Source: Sporosarcina beigongshangi
Lineage (GTDB): Bacteria; Actinomycetota; Actinomycetes; Actinomycetales; Micrococcaceae
Length of the DNA stretch: 64,000 bases
Assembly: GCF_016820535.1 (NCBI RefSeq)
Contig: NZ_JADHDY010000001.1
Location: 137,221 to 201,220, forward strand
Direction: 5' to 3'
The notes below the pieces were generated by a model. That model was not told the DNA's origin and did no database searches. It saw only the letters and a list, made by a program, of their open reading frames with translations. This document shows positions 37,403 through 46,379 of the stretch, in pieces. Every line of letters starts with the position of its first letter. Within the stretch, counting starts at the first letter, position 1. Position numbers and translations under genes: made by a program.

Positions 37403-38290
37403 CTAGGAACCCGACGGTTTGGTGGCATGTCCGCCAAACTGGTGGCGCAGTGCCGAGACCATCTTCATGGCGGGGGAGTTGTCTTCGCGAGACGAGAACC
37501 GTGCGAACAAGGCGGCAGTGATGGCCGGGGCCGGAACGGCGTTGGCGATGGCCTCCTCAACCGTCCAGCGGCCTTCGCCGGAGTCCTCAACGTAGTCATC
37601 AATTGATTCCAGGCCGGGATCTTCATCCAGCGCCTTCACCATCAGGTCCAGCAGCCATGAACGGACCACTGTCCCCTTTTGCCAGGCGCGGAAGGTTCCC
37701 GGAAGGTCCTCGATGATTTCCTTCTTGGCCAAGAGTTCATAGCCCTCGGCATAGGCCTGCATGAGGCCGTATTCGATGCCGTTGTGAACCATTTTTGCGT
37801 AGTGTCCTGCGCCGACTCCACCAACATGGACGAAACTGTCGGCGCGGTCGCCGGCAGGACGGAGAGCGTCAAGTACCGGGAGTGCACGCTCCACGTCATC
37901 CTTGGACCCGCCGGCCATGAGACCGTATCCATTCTCCAGGCCCCAGACACCGCCGGAGACACCAACATCCATGAAACCGATGCCCTTTTCGGCCAACTGT
38001 CCGCCGTGCTTTTGGTCTTCCGTGAAACGGGAGTTTCCACCGTCAACGAGAAGGTCGCCAGAGTCCATCAGGCTGCAAAGTTCCGTCACGACCGAAGAGG
38101 TGATGTCCCCCGAGGGGACCATGACCCAGATCAGTCGGGGAGCAGGTACAGCCGCGACCAGCTCGGCCAGGGACGGGACATCTGAAACGTCGGGATTGCG
38201 ATCATATCCGGTGACGTCGATGCCCGCAGCACGCAGCCGGGCACGCATGTTGAAACCCATTTTTCCCAGTCCGACGAGTCCGATGTGCAT
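37403..38290 (-). CDS. gnd: 6-phosphogluconate dehydrogenase, decarboxylating (YqeC type)
   Basis: 295-aa short-form enzyme of the oxidative pentose phosphate pathway, converting 6-phosphogluconate to ribulose 5-phosphate with a nicotinamide cofactor. The Rossmann motif GLGKMG (7-12) is N-terminal. The substrate block DVGVSGGVWGLENGYGLMAGG, and KMVHNGIEYG with the catalytic Lys, are seen. It lies between dnaN and recF, the usual actinobacterial position. Confidence 0.95.
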   Translation of the reverse strand: MHIGLVGLGKMGFNMRARLRAAGIDVTGYDRNPDVSDVPSLAELVAAVPAPRLIWVMVPSGDITSSVVTELCSLMDSGDLLVDGGNSRFTEDQKHGGQLAEKGIGFMDVGVSGGVWGLENGYGLMAGGSKDDVERALPVLDALRPAGDRADSFVHVGGVGAGHYAKMVHNGIEYGLMQAYAEGYELLAKKEIIEDLPGTFRAWQKGTVVRSWLLDLMVKALDEDPGLESIDDYVEDSGEGRWTVEEAIANAVPAPAITAALFARFSSREDNSPAMKMVSALRHQFGGHATKPSGS

Positions 38291-38340
38291 GAAATTAGCT
38301 CTCTTTCGTGGGTGGTTAACGATGGGGTTTGTTTCTTTGG

Positions 38341-39465
38341 CTACTGGCCGGGCAATCTGACCGGCATGACCAGGTAACGGTATTCGTCGCGGCGTTCTCC
38401 GTCGATTTCATCCTGGGCGCTGAGCATTGCGGGCTTCGGGGCCGAGGTGAAGGAGAAGCGGACGTACTTGCTGTCAAAGGCGCTGAGGCCTTCGCTCAGG
38501 TAGTGGGGGTTGAAGGCCACAGTGATTTCATCCCCGACGAGTGCCGCTTCCAGGTTTTCCGATGCTTGTGCGTCTTCACCGGTTCCAGCGTCCAACGTCA
38601 GTTGGCCGTCCGTGAACATCAACCGTACGGGCGTGTTGCGTTCGGCAACAAGCGACACCCGGCGGACGGCTTCTGCCAAGGCATGGGTCTCAACCGTTGC
38701 ATGGATGGGTGTGGTGTCTGGGAAAAGTGAGCGGATCTTGGGGTAGTCGCCGTCGACCAGCAGGGACGTGGTGCGGCGGCCGCCACTTTCAAAACCAACA
38801 AGTTCGCTGTTTTCAGACAGGGCGATGTTGATGTTCCCTGAACCGCCCAGCGTTTTGGCAACTTCACTGAGGGTCTTCGCCTTGACCAAGGCACCGGTGG
38901 AAATATTGGGAGTGCTGGGATTCCAGCGGATTTCACGCAGTGCCAGGCGGTAGCGGTCAGTGGCCAGCAGTGTGATGAGGTCACCCTCAATCTCCATTTT
39001 CACGCCGGTGAGAATGGGCAGGGTGTCGTCCTTGCTGGAGGCAATGATGACCTGGGAAACAGCCTGGGCGAACGCGTCGCCGTCGACAGTTCCACTGATG
39101 TCAGGCAGTGCCGGCAATTCCGGGTAGTCGCTGACAGGCATTGTTGCCAGGTGGAAGCGGCTGCTGCGGCAGGTCAATGTAACTTTGCTGCCGTCAGTTT
39201 CAACATCAACCGGTGCTGCCGGAAGGCTGCGGCAAATATCCGCGAGCAGCCGGCCGGAAACCAGGATGGTTCCTTCTTCTGAAATGTCTGCCGGAATATG
39301 CAGGCGTGCGGAGATTTCGTAGTCGAAACTTGCCAGGCTCAAAGTACCTGCTTCAGCCTTCAACAACAGGCCGGAAAGCACTGGAACAGGCGGGCGCGGT
39401 GACAAGGATCGTGCGGCCCAGCTGACTGCTTCGGTCAGAACATCCCGTTCGACTCGGAACTTCAC
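38341..39465 (-). CDS. dnaN: DNA polymerase III sliding clamp (beta subunit)
   Basis: 374-aa clamp made of three similar domains of about 120 residues. It starts MKFRVERDVLTEAVSWAARSL and ends with the conserved YLVMPVRLPGQ that forms the peptide-binding pocket. It tethers the polymerase to DNA. It follows the dnaA-dnaN DnaA-box region and leads the dnaN-gnd-recF-dciA-gyrB-gyrA run. Confidence 0.98.
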   Translation of the reverse strand: MKFRVERDVLTEAVSWAARSLSPRPPVPVLSGLLLKAEAGTLSLASFDYEISARLHIPADISEEGTILVSGRLLADICRSLPAAPVDVETDGSKVTLTCRSSRFHLATMPVSDYPELPALPDISGTVDGDAFAQAVSQVIIASSKDDTLPILTGVKMEIEGDLITLLATDRYRLALREIRWNPSTPNISTGALVKAKTLSEVAKTLGGSGNINIALSENSELVGFESGGRRTTSLLVDGDYPKIRSLFPDTTPIHATVETHALAEAVRRVSLVAERNTPVRLMFTDGQLTLDAGTGEDAQASENLEAALVGDEITVAFNPHYLSEGLSAFDSKYVRFSFTSAPKPAMLSAQDEIDGERRDEYRYLVMPVRLPGQ

Positions 39466-39922
39466 GGAAGGGTGCCGCCTTTCATGGTGCGAAAAAGTAT
39501 CGTGCTGAGTTTGCCCGGAAGGTCCATAGGAGCCAGGGCAGGAATGACATTACATGCTTGCAGCTAGCTTAGCCCCTTGGGCAAGGCCTGTGGGCATTGC
39601 TTTGAGGTTCGGTGGGTGCGTCCGGGAAGAAGGAACCAGATGTTCTTTGAAACGAAGAATTCTTGTAGTTCGTAGTGTTAATAAGTCCTGTGGATACTGT
39701 GGATAAGTGCCCTGGCCCGCGGGGTTCCGCGAAAATTGGCTGTGCACAGTGTGTGTGGTTCTTCCGCTTGCGTCTGTGGGGACCCGTGGAGAACTTTTCT
39801 GGCGGAATTAACGATCCACAGGAGACCTTGTGGTTATCCGCAGGTAGTCGATGTTGTGCACCAACTTATCCACAGGGTTGTCCACACCTGTTAATTTCTT
39901 TAAATTTCGCCCGCTGCGCGGG
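39466..39922. other. oriC: oriC, dnaA-dnaN intergenic part
   Basis: 457 bases with clustered DnaA boxes: TGTGGATAC at 39689, TGTGGATAA at 39698, TTATCCGCA at 39834, TTATCCACA at 39866 and TTGTCCACA at 39878, plus weaker ones between. An AT-rich stretch (about 39891-39907) next to the last boxes is a candidate unwinding element. Position and box content match actinobacterial origins. The dnaN promoter also lies here. Confidence 0.85.
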
Positions 39923-41371
39923 CTAACCCTCGCGCTGCTGCTGCTTGATCTTGTTTGTCAGTTCCGTGACCTGGTTGTATATGGCCCGTCGCTCCGCCAT
40001 CAGCTCGCGGATCTTGCGGTCTGCATGGATGACGGTTGTATGGTCGCGGCCGCCAAATTCCTGGCCGATCTTGGGCAGTGACATGTCGGTCAGTTCGCGG
40101 CACAGGTACATTGCGATCTGGCGCGCCGTCACCAGGGTCCTGGTGCGGGACTTGCTGCACAGTTCTTCAAGGGAAATGTTGAAGTACGCGGCTGTCTGGC
40201 CAAGGATGGCCGTGGAGGTGATTTCCTGGGCGCCGTCATCGGTGATCAGGTCTTTCAGGACCAATTCCGCAAGGCCCACATCCACGGGCTGGCGATTGAG
40301 GCTGGCGAATGCCGTGACGCGGATGAGGGCACCCTCGAGCTCACGAATGTTGGTGGAGATCTTCGAAGCAATGTATTCAAGGGCGTCGTCCGGTGCTGAA
40401 AGTCCCTCGCCGATCGCCTTCTTGCGCAAGATGGCGATGCGGGTTTCCAATTCCGGCGGCTGAACATCGGTCAGCAGGCCCCACTCGAAGCGCGACCGCA
40501 TGCGTTCCTCAAAACCCTGGAGGCGCTTGGGCGGAAGGTCGGAGGTGATGACCACCTGCTTGTTGTGGTTGTGCAAGGCATTGAAGGTATGGAAGAACTC
40601 CTCCTGCGTGGCATCCTTGTTGGCCAGAAACTGGATGTCGTCAATAAGCAGGATGTCCACGTTGCGGTACAACTGCTTAAAGCTTGCACCTTCATCGTCA
40701 CGGATGGAGTTGATGAAGTCGTTGGTGAACTCCTCGGAATTCACATAGCGGACCCGGATTCCGTTGTAGAGCCGGCGTGCGTAGTGCCCAATGGCGTGCA
40801 GGAGGTGGGTTTTGCCCAGGCCGGAGTCGCCATAGATAAACAGTGGGTTGTAGGCCTTCGCCGGTGCCTCAGCCACCGCCACCGCCGCGGCGTGGGCGAA
40901 TCGGTTGGACGAACCGATGACAAAGGAATCGAAAACATACTTGGGATTGAGCCGACCAAACTCTTGGGACGTGCTGGGCAAGGTTGGCGACGGCTTGGAC
41001 AACGACTCGACAGGTTCCGCCATGACGATCTGTTCGTTGTGGCTGGGAGTGGAGATGGCAACCGGCGCGGGAGCGGGCTCCTCTTCCTTGACCCGGGGCA
41101 CCAGATCAGCGTTGACGCTGAATGCACAGCTGATTTCTTCGGAAAAGACTTGCGCCAGGGCATCACTCAGTGCGGTGTGGAGTTGCGTCTGCAAAACTTC
41201 GCGGGTGAGTTCATTGGGTACGGCCACCAGCAAGGTGTTGCCGATCAGGCCCTGGGGCTGGGTTAGGACAACGAATCCACGCTGCCTGGGAGAGACCCGT
41301 TCATCCTGCTCCAGGATCCTGATGACGCGCCGCCAGGAACTACCAACGTCATTGATGTCCTCAGTGCTCAT
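39923..41371 (-). CDS. dnaA: replication initiator DnaA
   Basis: 482 aa from the ATG at 41371 (MSTEDINDVG, preceded by GGACGGAAC); 15 further codons are open upstream. Domain I (about 1-90) and a linker precede the AAA+ domain, with Walker A GDSGLGKTHLLH and Walker B ILLIDDIQFL. The C-terminal domain IV contains the DnaA-box reader GGRDHTTVIHADRKI. It opens oriC and loads the helicase; its own promoter region carries DnaA boxes, which suggests autoregulation. Confidence 0.98.
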   Translation of the reverse strand: MSTEDINDVGSSWRRVIRILEQDERVSPRQRGFVVLTQPQGLIGNTLLVAVPNELTREVLQTQLHTALSDALAQVFSEEISCAFSVNADLVPRVKEEEPAPAPVAISTPSHNEQIVMAEPVESLSKPSPTLPSTSQEFGRLNPKYVFDSFVIGSSNRFAHAAAVAVAEAPAKAYNPLFIYGDSGLGKTHLLHAIGHYARRLYNGIRVRYVNSEEFTNDFINSIRDDEGASFKQLYRNVDILLIDDIQFLANKDATQEEFFHTFNALHNHNKQVVITSDLPPKRLQGFEERMRSRFEWGLLTDVQPPELETRIAILRKKAIGEGLSAPDDALEYIASKISTNIRELEGALIRVTAFASLNRQPVDVGLAELVLKDLITDDGAQEITSTAILGQTAAYFNISLEELCSKSRTRTLVTARQIAMYLCRELTDMSLPKIGQEFGGRDHTTVIHADRKIRELMAERRAIYNQVTELTNKIKQQQREG

Positions 41372-41935
41372 TGATTGTTCCGTCCTTACTCCCGCGTGGA
41401 TTGCAGGAATGCTCAAAAGTTACACGCCGGCTGGCGTGATCTCGGTAACACGATGCAACGTGCCAGTTTTGCCACCGTCTCAACCGTCAAATCACAGTAA
41501 TCCACAGAGTTATGCACATCCGTGGATAACTTGCTACGCGCCTAGCCTAGAGGATGAAAAGCCCAGAAGATAGCGGGGCAAACTGCTTGTGGATAAATCT
41601 CACAACCAGGGGTGATTCAGGGCTCCGTCCACAGCCGTTGTCCACGATCTTGTGCACAGCTGTGAATAAACGTGTGGAGCGGGGTGAAGGGGTGGAGGAG
41701 ACGGAATCCGCGTCTTTCCGGTGTCGATGCCGGTGCCCGGCCGGACCCGGCGTTTGACTGGGAGGGCCAAGATGACCTAACGTTGTGAAGTCCCATGTGT
41801 CCGCTTTGCGCTCTTGCGTGCGCCTCCTGTAATGAGGAAGCAAAAGAAGCTGGCATCCATATACTTAGCGTCGACCCCTTTCTTACCTGTTAGCTACGGG
41901 CAAGGCGCATCTTTGATTGTCTTGGAGTAACTACC
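41372..41935. other. dnaA-rpmH divergent region with DnaA boxes
   Basis: 564 bases between divergent dnaA and rpmH. DnaA-box-like sites lie at 41498 (TAATCCACA), 41510 (TTATGCACA), 41521 (CGTGGATAA), 41588 (TGTGGATAA), 41638 (TTGTCCACG), 41650 (TTGTGCACA) and 41661 (TGTGAATAA). It holds the dnaA and rpmH promoters and probably forms the second half of a bipartite origin. Confidence 0.8.
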
Positions 41936-42073
41936 GTGAGCAAGCGGACTTTTCAGCCGAACAACCGCCGTCGTGCCAAGAAGCACGGCTTCCGCCTTCG
42001 TATGCGCACCCGCGCCGGCCGCGCCATCCTGGCCGCCCGCCGCGGCAAGGGTCGCGTAGAGCTGTCGGCCTAA
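41936..42073 (+). CDS. rpmH: 50S ribosomal protein L34
   Basis: 45 aa with a GTG start: [19 protein letters not shown] followed by the [20 protein letters not shown] end. The start follows a TTGGAGTAA site. It heads the rpmH-rnpA-yidD-yidC-jag group, reading away from dnaA. Confidence 0.98.
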   Translation: MSKRTFQPNNRRRAKKHGFRLRMRTRAGRAILAARRGKGRVELSA

Positions 42074-42128
42074 ACAATAACTGCTTGACTCTTCGTCGAG
42101 CCTTAGTGAAGTAGCGGTTGATCGCAGG

Positions 42129-42554
42129 GTGCTGGCCACCAGAAATAGAATGCGGACTTCCGCCAACTTCTCACATACTGTACGTTCCGGCGTCCGCAAT
42201 GGACGCCGGAACTTAGTGTTATATATGGTGTCCACTTCGTCGGATGAACCCAGCCAAATTGGTTTTATCGTGTCGAAATCTGTTGGGAACGCCGTGACCC
42301 GCAATCTCGTTAAGAGGAGACTGAGGGAGATTGTTGTCGAAACACTTCGGCAGCATCCCCAGGGAGTCAATGTGGTGGTGCGGGCCCTGCCCGCATCGTC
42401 TGCTGCCTCTTTCAGCGAACTTGTCATGGACTACCGCAAGGCATGCTCCTCGGCACTGTCCCGTTTACACGGGGGGCCGGGAGGCTCATCGCCTGCGACA
42501 TCGGCACCTGCGGTGGATAAGGTGAGCGGGTACAGAGGAGGAGAAGCTTTGTGA
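42129..42554 (+). CDS. rnpA: RNase P protein component
   Basis: 141-aa basic protein cofactor of RNase P for tRNA 5' maturation. The signature [20 protein letters not shown] (about 50-69) binds the RNA. The C-terminal 25 residues ([27 protein letters not shown]) form an extra low-complexity tail compared with the usual 110-125 aa. The GTG start at 42129 follows AGG, and the stop overlaps the yidD GTG by four bases. Confidence 0.95.
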   Translation: MLATRNRMRTSANFSHTVRSGVRNGRRNLVLYMVSTSSDEPSQIGFIVSKSVGNAVTRNLVKRRLREIVVETLRQHPQGVNVVVRALPASSAASFSELVMDYRKACSSALSRLHGGPGGSSPATSAPAVDKVSGYRGGEAL

Positions 42555-42946
42555 GCACATCACAAACTCAACGTCGGGCACCCAAGTGGTTGTCCGACGT
42601 CGTGCTCTTCCTTTGGCACCTCCCCCAAAACATCCTGATCATCGTCTTGAAATTGTACCGGCGCGTCATCTCGCCCATTTATGGGCAGGTGTGCCGGTTT
42701 TTTCCGTCATGTTCGGCCTATGCCCTGGAAGCCGTGACCGTTCATGGTGCGGTCAAGGGCAGCTGGTTTGCTCTACGGCGTATCATTCGATGCCACCCGT
42801 GGAGTGCCGGCGGGCTGGATCCAGTTCCATCGCCGGCCCATGTTGACTGGGATGACCCTGCCACGGTGCCCCTCATTGTTCAGCTGAACCACCCGGTTGT
42901 ATTTCTAGCTAAGCAACAGGAAACGCAAAGCCGCAAAGCGGCTTGA
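42551..42946 (+). CDS. yidD: YidD membrane protein insertion efficiency factor
   Basis: 131 aa. The conserved core [56 protein letters not shown] has the three family Cys residues and an amphipathic N-terminal helix. It assists YidC-dependent membrane insertion. The GTG start is coupled to the rnpA stop, and a GAGGAGA site serves it. Confidence 0.96.
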   Translation: MSTSQTQRRAPKWLSDVVLFLWHLPQNILIIVLKLYRRVISPIYGQVCRFFPSCSAYALEAVTVHGAVKGSWFALRRIIRCHPWSAGGLDPVPSPAHVDWDDPATVPLIVQLNHPVVFLAKQQETQSRKAA

Positions 42947-42964
42947 GGAGATAGATAAAGAAAT

Positions 42965-43927
42965 ATGGGCTTCTTCAATACAATTCTGTTCCCGTTCAAG
43001 TGGATCGTTTCGTGGATCATGGTGGCATTCCATGACCTATTCACGTGGATGGGCATGGATCCCGCATCGGGTGTCACATGGACGCTGGCCATCATCGGGC
43101 TCGTTCTGGTGATCCGTGCTGCGTTGATTCCCGTGTTTGTCAAGCAGATCAAGGCCCAGCGCGGCATGCAGGCCTTGCAGCCGGACATGAAGAAGCTCCA
43201 AGCCAAGTACAAGGGCAAAACGGACCAGCTTTCACGCCAGGCCATGGGCCAGGAACAGATGGCACTGTACAAGGAACACGGCACCAACCCGTTCTCCGCG
43301 TGCTTGCCCATGCTGATCCAGATGCCGTTCTTCTTCTCCCTCTTCCAGGTGCTTTCCGGTGTAGCCAAGGCCAACATCAGCAACCAGGGCATCGGTGCCA
43401 TGACGCACGACGAAGTCGTGCAGTTTGATGAGGCCACCATCTTTGGCGCGCGGCTTTCGGATGCGTTGCTGCCGTCGTGGCAGGGCGGCAACCTGACGTG
43501 GTCGATCGCCGTTCTCTCCATCGTCATGATCGTGGCGATGATTGCCTCGCAGTTCATCACGCAGAAGCAGATCATGTCCAAGAACATGTCTGAAGAAGCC
43601 ATGCAGGGCCCGTTCATGCGCCAGCAGAAGATGATGCTCTATGTATTGCCGCTCGTCTTCGGCATCGGTGGCATCAACTTCCCCATCGGTGTCTTGATCT
43701 ACTGGACCACCACCAACCTCTGGACCATGGGCCAGCAGTTCTTTGTCATCCGTCGGATGCCCACGCCCGGATCGCCTGCCTACAAGGAATACCAGAAGCG
43801 CCGCGAGGCCAAGGGCCTGCCGCTGCTGGGTGCGTCCAAGAAGCAGGTTGAGGAAGTTGTCGAGGAGATTCCTGAGCCCAAGGGCCAGCGGAACCAGCCA
43901 CAACGCAAGAACAGGAAGAAGAAATAA
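42965..43927 (+). CDS. yidC: YidC/Oxa1 membrane protein insertase
   Basis: 320-aa insertase with five predicted transmembrane helices. The insertion-groove helix with the positively charged residue lies in the TLAIIGLVLVIRAALIPVFVKQI region (Arg about 56). The Oxa1 block KYKGKTDQLSRQAMGQEQMALYKEHGTNPFSACLPMLIQMPFF is present, and a basic tail ends RKNRKKK. The stop overlaps the jag start (TAATG). Confidence 0.97.
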   Translation: MGFFNTILFPFKWIVSWIMVAFHDLFTWMGMDPASGVTWTLAIIGLVLVIRAALIPVFVKQIKAQRGMQALQPDMKKLQAKYKGKTDQLSRQAMGQEQMALYKEHGTNPFSACLPMLIQMPFFFSLFQVLSGVAKANISNQGIGAMTHDEVVQFDEATIFGARLSDALLPSWQGGNLTWSIAVLSIVMIVAMIASQFITQKQIMSKNMSEEAMQGPFMRQQKMMLYVLPLVFGIGGINFPIGVLIYWTTTNLWTMGQQFFVIRRMPTPGSPAYKEYQKRREAKGLPLLGASKKQVEEVVEEIPEPKGQRNQPQRKNRKKK

Positions 43928-44448
43928 TGTCTGAAGACACTCAAATCATCCCTGAAGAAGCAGCGGCCGACACAGGTGTCAGCCGTCTCGAAGAAGAAGG
44001 CGACATCGCCGCCGACTACCTCGAGGAACTCCTGGACATTGCCGATATCGACGGAGACATCGACATTGAAGTGCGCAATGGCCGCACCTACATTTCCATT
44101 GTTGCCGAGGAAGGCACCGATTCACTGGCCAACCTCGTTGGCCAGGACGGGGAGGTGCTGGACGCACTGCAGGAGCTGACACGGCTGAGCGTACTGTCCT
44201 CCACGGAATCCCGCTCGCGACTGGTTCTGGATATTTCCGGGTACCGTGAACGGCGTAACGTCGAGCTGGCCCAGATTGCCAAGGACGCTGCCGAGGAAAT
44301 CAAGGCTGGTGCCGAGTCGGTCGCCTTGGAGCCCATGGGCGCCTATGAACGAAAGATTGTTCATGATGCCATCGCCGACTTGGGCCTGGAGTCTGAATCC
44401 GAGGGTGAAGGCCCCAAGCGACACATTGTAGTGAGCGCGGCGCACTAA
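43927..44448 (+). CDS. jag: Jag/KhpB-like KH-R3H RNA-binding protein
   Basis: 173 aa. After an acidic N-terminus comes a KH-like part (about 38-90: LDIADIDGDIDIEVRNGRTYISIV). The C-terminal R3H domain (about 100-172) has SRSRLVLDISGYRERRNVEL and MGAYERKIVHDAIAD. It binds RNA and is routinely coupled to yidC. The usual Jag-N domain is not seen. Confidence 0.93.
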   Translation: MSEDTQIIPEEAAADTGVSRLEEEGDIAADYLEELLDIADIDGDIDIEVRNGRTYISIVAEEGTDSLANLVGQDGEVLDALQELTRLSVLSSTESRSRLVLDISGYRERRNVELAQIAKDAAEEIKAGAESVALEPMGAYERKIVHDAIADLGLESESEGEGPKRHIVVSAAH

Positions 44449-44477
44449 GCGCTGTGCATTAAGAGATTCAAAAACGG

Positions 44478-44509
44478 TCCCGGCCACTACCTCAGGGGAG
44501 TGGCCGGGA
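44478..44509 (+). terminator. hairpin between jag and rsmG
   Basis: A perfect 11-bp stem (TCCCGGCCACT with its complement) around ten bases in the 83-base gap; only a weak TTT follows. It may attenuate rather than fully stop transcription. Confidence 0.55.
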
Positions 44510-44531
44510 TCAGAGTTTAGAGGACATAAAA

Positions 44532-45170
44532 GTGGTGGAACTTACTGCACAAGAGGCTGTGGCGGCTGAACGAATCTTTGGCGCCCGCCTGGATCTGGCC
44601 AAACGATACGTCGAGCACCTGGCAACGTCAGGCATTGAGCGTGGTTTGATTGGCCCGAGGGAAGTTCCTCGCTTGTGGAGCCGGCATGTGCTCAACTGTG
44701 CCGTAGTTGCTGACTTGATTGACGACGGCGCAAAGGTCGCCGATGTGGGCAGCGGCGCGGGCCTGCCGGGTCTTTGCCTGGCGATCGCCCGCCCTGATCT
44801 GTACCTGACCTTGATCGAGCCGTTGGAACGCCGTGTCATTTGGTTGGAGGAAGTGGTCATGGACCTCGGCCTTTCAAATGTGGAGATCATTCGCGCGCGA
44901 GCCGAAGCCGCCATTGGCAAGGTTGAGTGCACCGTGGTCACGGCACGCGCCGTGTCTGCCCTGAACACGCTGGCGCCGCTCACCATCCCACTGCTTGGCG
45001 GCGAGGGTGAACTGCTGGCCATCAAAGGCCGCAGCGCTGAAGATGAGATCTCCAAGGCAGCCAAGGTCCTGAAGAAGCTCGGCGGTGTGCACACGGAAGT
45101 GGTCATTGCGGGCGAGGACATTCTGGAGGATCCCACTACAGTGGTACGCGTGAAGGTGAAGCGGCGCTGA
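44532..45170 (+). CDS. rsmG: RsmG, 16S rRNA m7G527 methyltransferase
   Basis: 212 aa. The Rossmann-type SAM site VADVGSGAGLPGLCLAIARPD is at about 73-93, and WSRHVLNCAVVADLI is the family's N-terminal block. It methylates G527 of 16S rRNA. The GTG at 44532 or the adjacent one at 44535 begins the gene. It precedes parA in the classic gidB-parA-parB order. Confidence 0.95.
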   Translation: MVELTAQEAVAAERIFGARLDLAKRYVEHLATSGIERGLIGPREVPRLWSRHVLNCAVVADLIDDGAKVADVGSGAGLPGLCLAIARPDLYLTLIEPLERRVIWLEEVVMDLGLSNVEIIRARAEAAIGKVECTVVTARAVSALNTLAPLTIPLLGGEGELLAIKGRSAEDEISKAAKVLKKLGGVHTEVVIAGEDILEDPTTVVRVKVKRR

Positions 45171-45244
45171 TCCCCGATGCTGTGGGTTGGAACCGATAGG
45201 CTAGAGGTTGGCAAGCATAGCCACAGGAAAGTGAGAGTGCCAGC

Positions 45245-46291
45245 GTGACCAGTAGCGAAACATCTTCGCAACGGATTCCTCCGTTCATGACGTTAGGGTC
45301 TGCGCGCTCCGACGCCTTCAATCAACCTAAAGTGTTTGATTTTGCTCGACGTGACGATGTTTCACGTGAAACAAGCGTTGAGCGCTTTGATCCTTTGGAC
45401 AACGACTTTGACGACAGCAGTCCCATTGCGAGCCAGCTGGTAAATGAGACCAAGCGCCGCGAACGGCTGCTGGGTCGCGAATTGCCCCGGCCTGTCCATA
45501 CACGCATCATGACGGTCGCCAACCAAAAGGGCGGCGTGGGAAAGACCACGACAACAGTCAACATTGCTGCCGCGCTGGCGTCGGCCGGCCTTCACGTGCT
45601 CGTCATAGACATTGACCCGCAAGGAAATGCTTCCACGGCTCTGGGTGTGCCGCATCACGCGGAAATTGACAGCATCTACGATGTGCTCATCAACGACTTT
45701 CCGATGTCGGAGGTTGTGCAGCAATGCCCCGATATCGACAATCTGTACTGCGCACCTGCGACGATTCACCTGGCTGGAGCGGAAATTGAACTCGTGTCGC
45801 TTGTGGCTCGGGAGCAAAGGCTGCGTCGGGCCATTGATGAGTATGAAAAGTTCCGGGCGGCAAACGGTCAGGAACGTCTCGACTTCATCTTCATTGATTG
45901 CCCACCAAGTCTGGGATTGCTGACTGTCAACGCATTCTGCGCAGCCAATGAAGTGATGATTCCCATCCAATGTGAGTACTACGCCCTTGAGGGCTTGAGC
46001 CAGCTGCTCAAGAACATTGAGATGATCCAGAAGCACTTGAATTCCGATCTTGTTGTTTCGACCATTTTGTTGACGATGTATGACGGCCGAACGAACCTGG
46101 CTGCACACGTGGCAGCGGATGTGCGTGAACACTTCCCGCAGCAGGTGCTGCAGGCAATGATTCCGCGATCTGTGAGAATTTCTGAGGCGCCCAGCTACCA
46201 GCAAACGGTAATGACGTATGATCCGTCGTCCACCGGTGCATTGTCTTATCTGGAAGCCGCGGCAGAGTTGGCCGAGCGGTCCGTGGGCTGA
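45245..46291 (+). CDS. parA: ParA/Soj chromosome partitioning ATPase
   Basis: 348 aa. A disordered N-terminus of about 90 residues precedes the deviant Walker A KGGVGKTTT (about 96-104); the switch block DIDPQGNAS and the Walker B-like FIFIDCPPSLG follow. It moves ParB-bound origins along the nucleoid. The GTG start at 45245 follows AGTGAGAG. The gene itself contains an exact parS site at 45358, inside the sequence for the N-terminal extension. Confidence 0.97.
   Translation: MTSSETSSQRIPPFMTLGSARSDAFNQPKVFDFARRDDVSRETSVERFDPLDNDFDDSSPIASQLVNETKRRERLLGRELPRPVHTRIMTVANQKGGVGKTTTTVNIAAALASAGLHVLVIDIDPQGNASTALGVPHHAEIDSIYDVLINDFPMSEVVQQCPDIDNLYCAPATIHLAGAEIELVSLVAREQRLRRAIDEYEKFRAANGQERLDFIFIDCPPSLGLLTVNAFCAANEVMIPIQCEYYALEGLSQLLKNIEMIQKHLNSDLVVSTILLTMYDGRTNLAAHVAADVREHFPQQVLQAMIPRSVRISEAPSYQQTVMTYDPSSTGALSYLEAAAELAERSVG
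45358..45373. promoter_or_regulatory. parS: parS site inside parA
   Basis: TGTTTCACGTGAAACA, an exact 16-bp match to the bacterial parS consensus. ParB would bind here and spread. Confidence 0.95.
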
Positions 46292-46379
46292 CAATGCCGT
46301 GCCTGATTCGATTTCCCACTTACAATGAAGTTCAGCAGGTCCCAGTAATGATGGGGCTAATTCAACGGAGGATGTCTCA

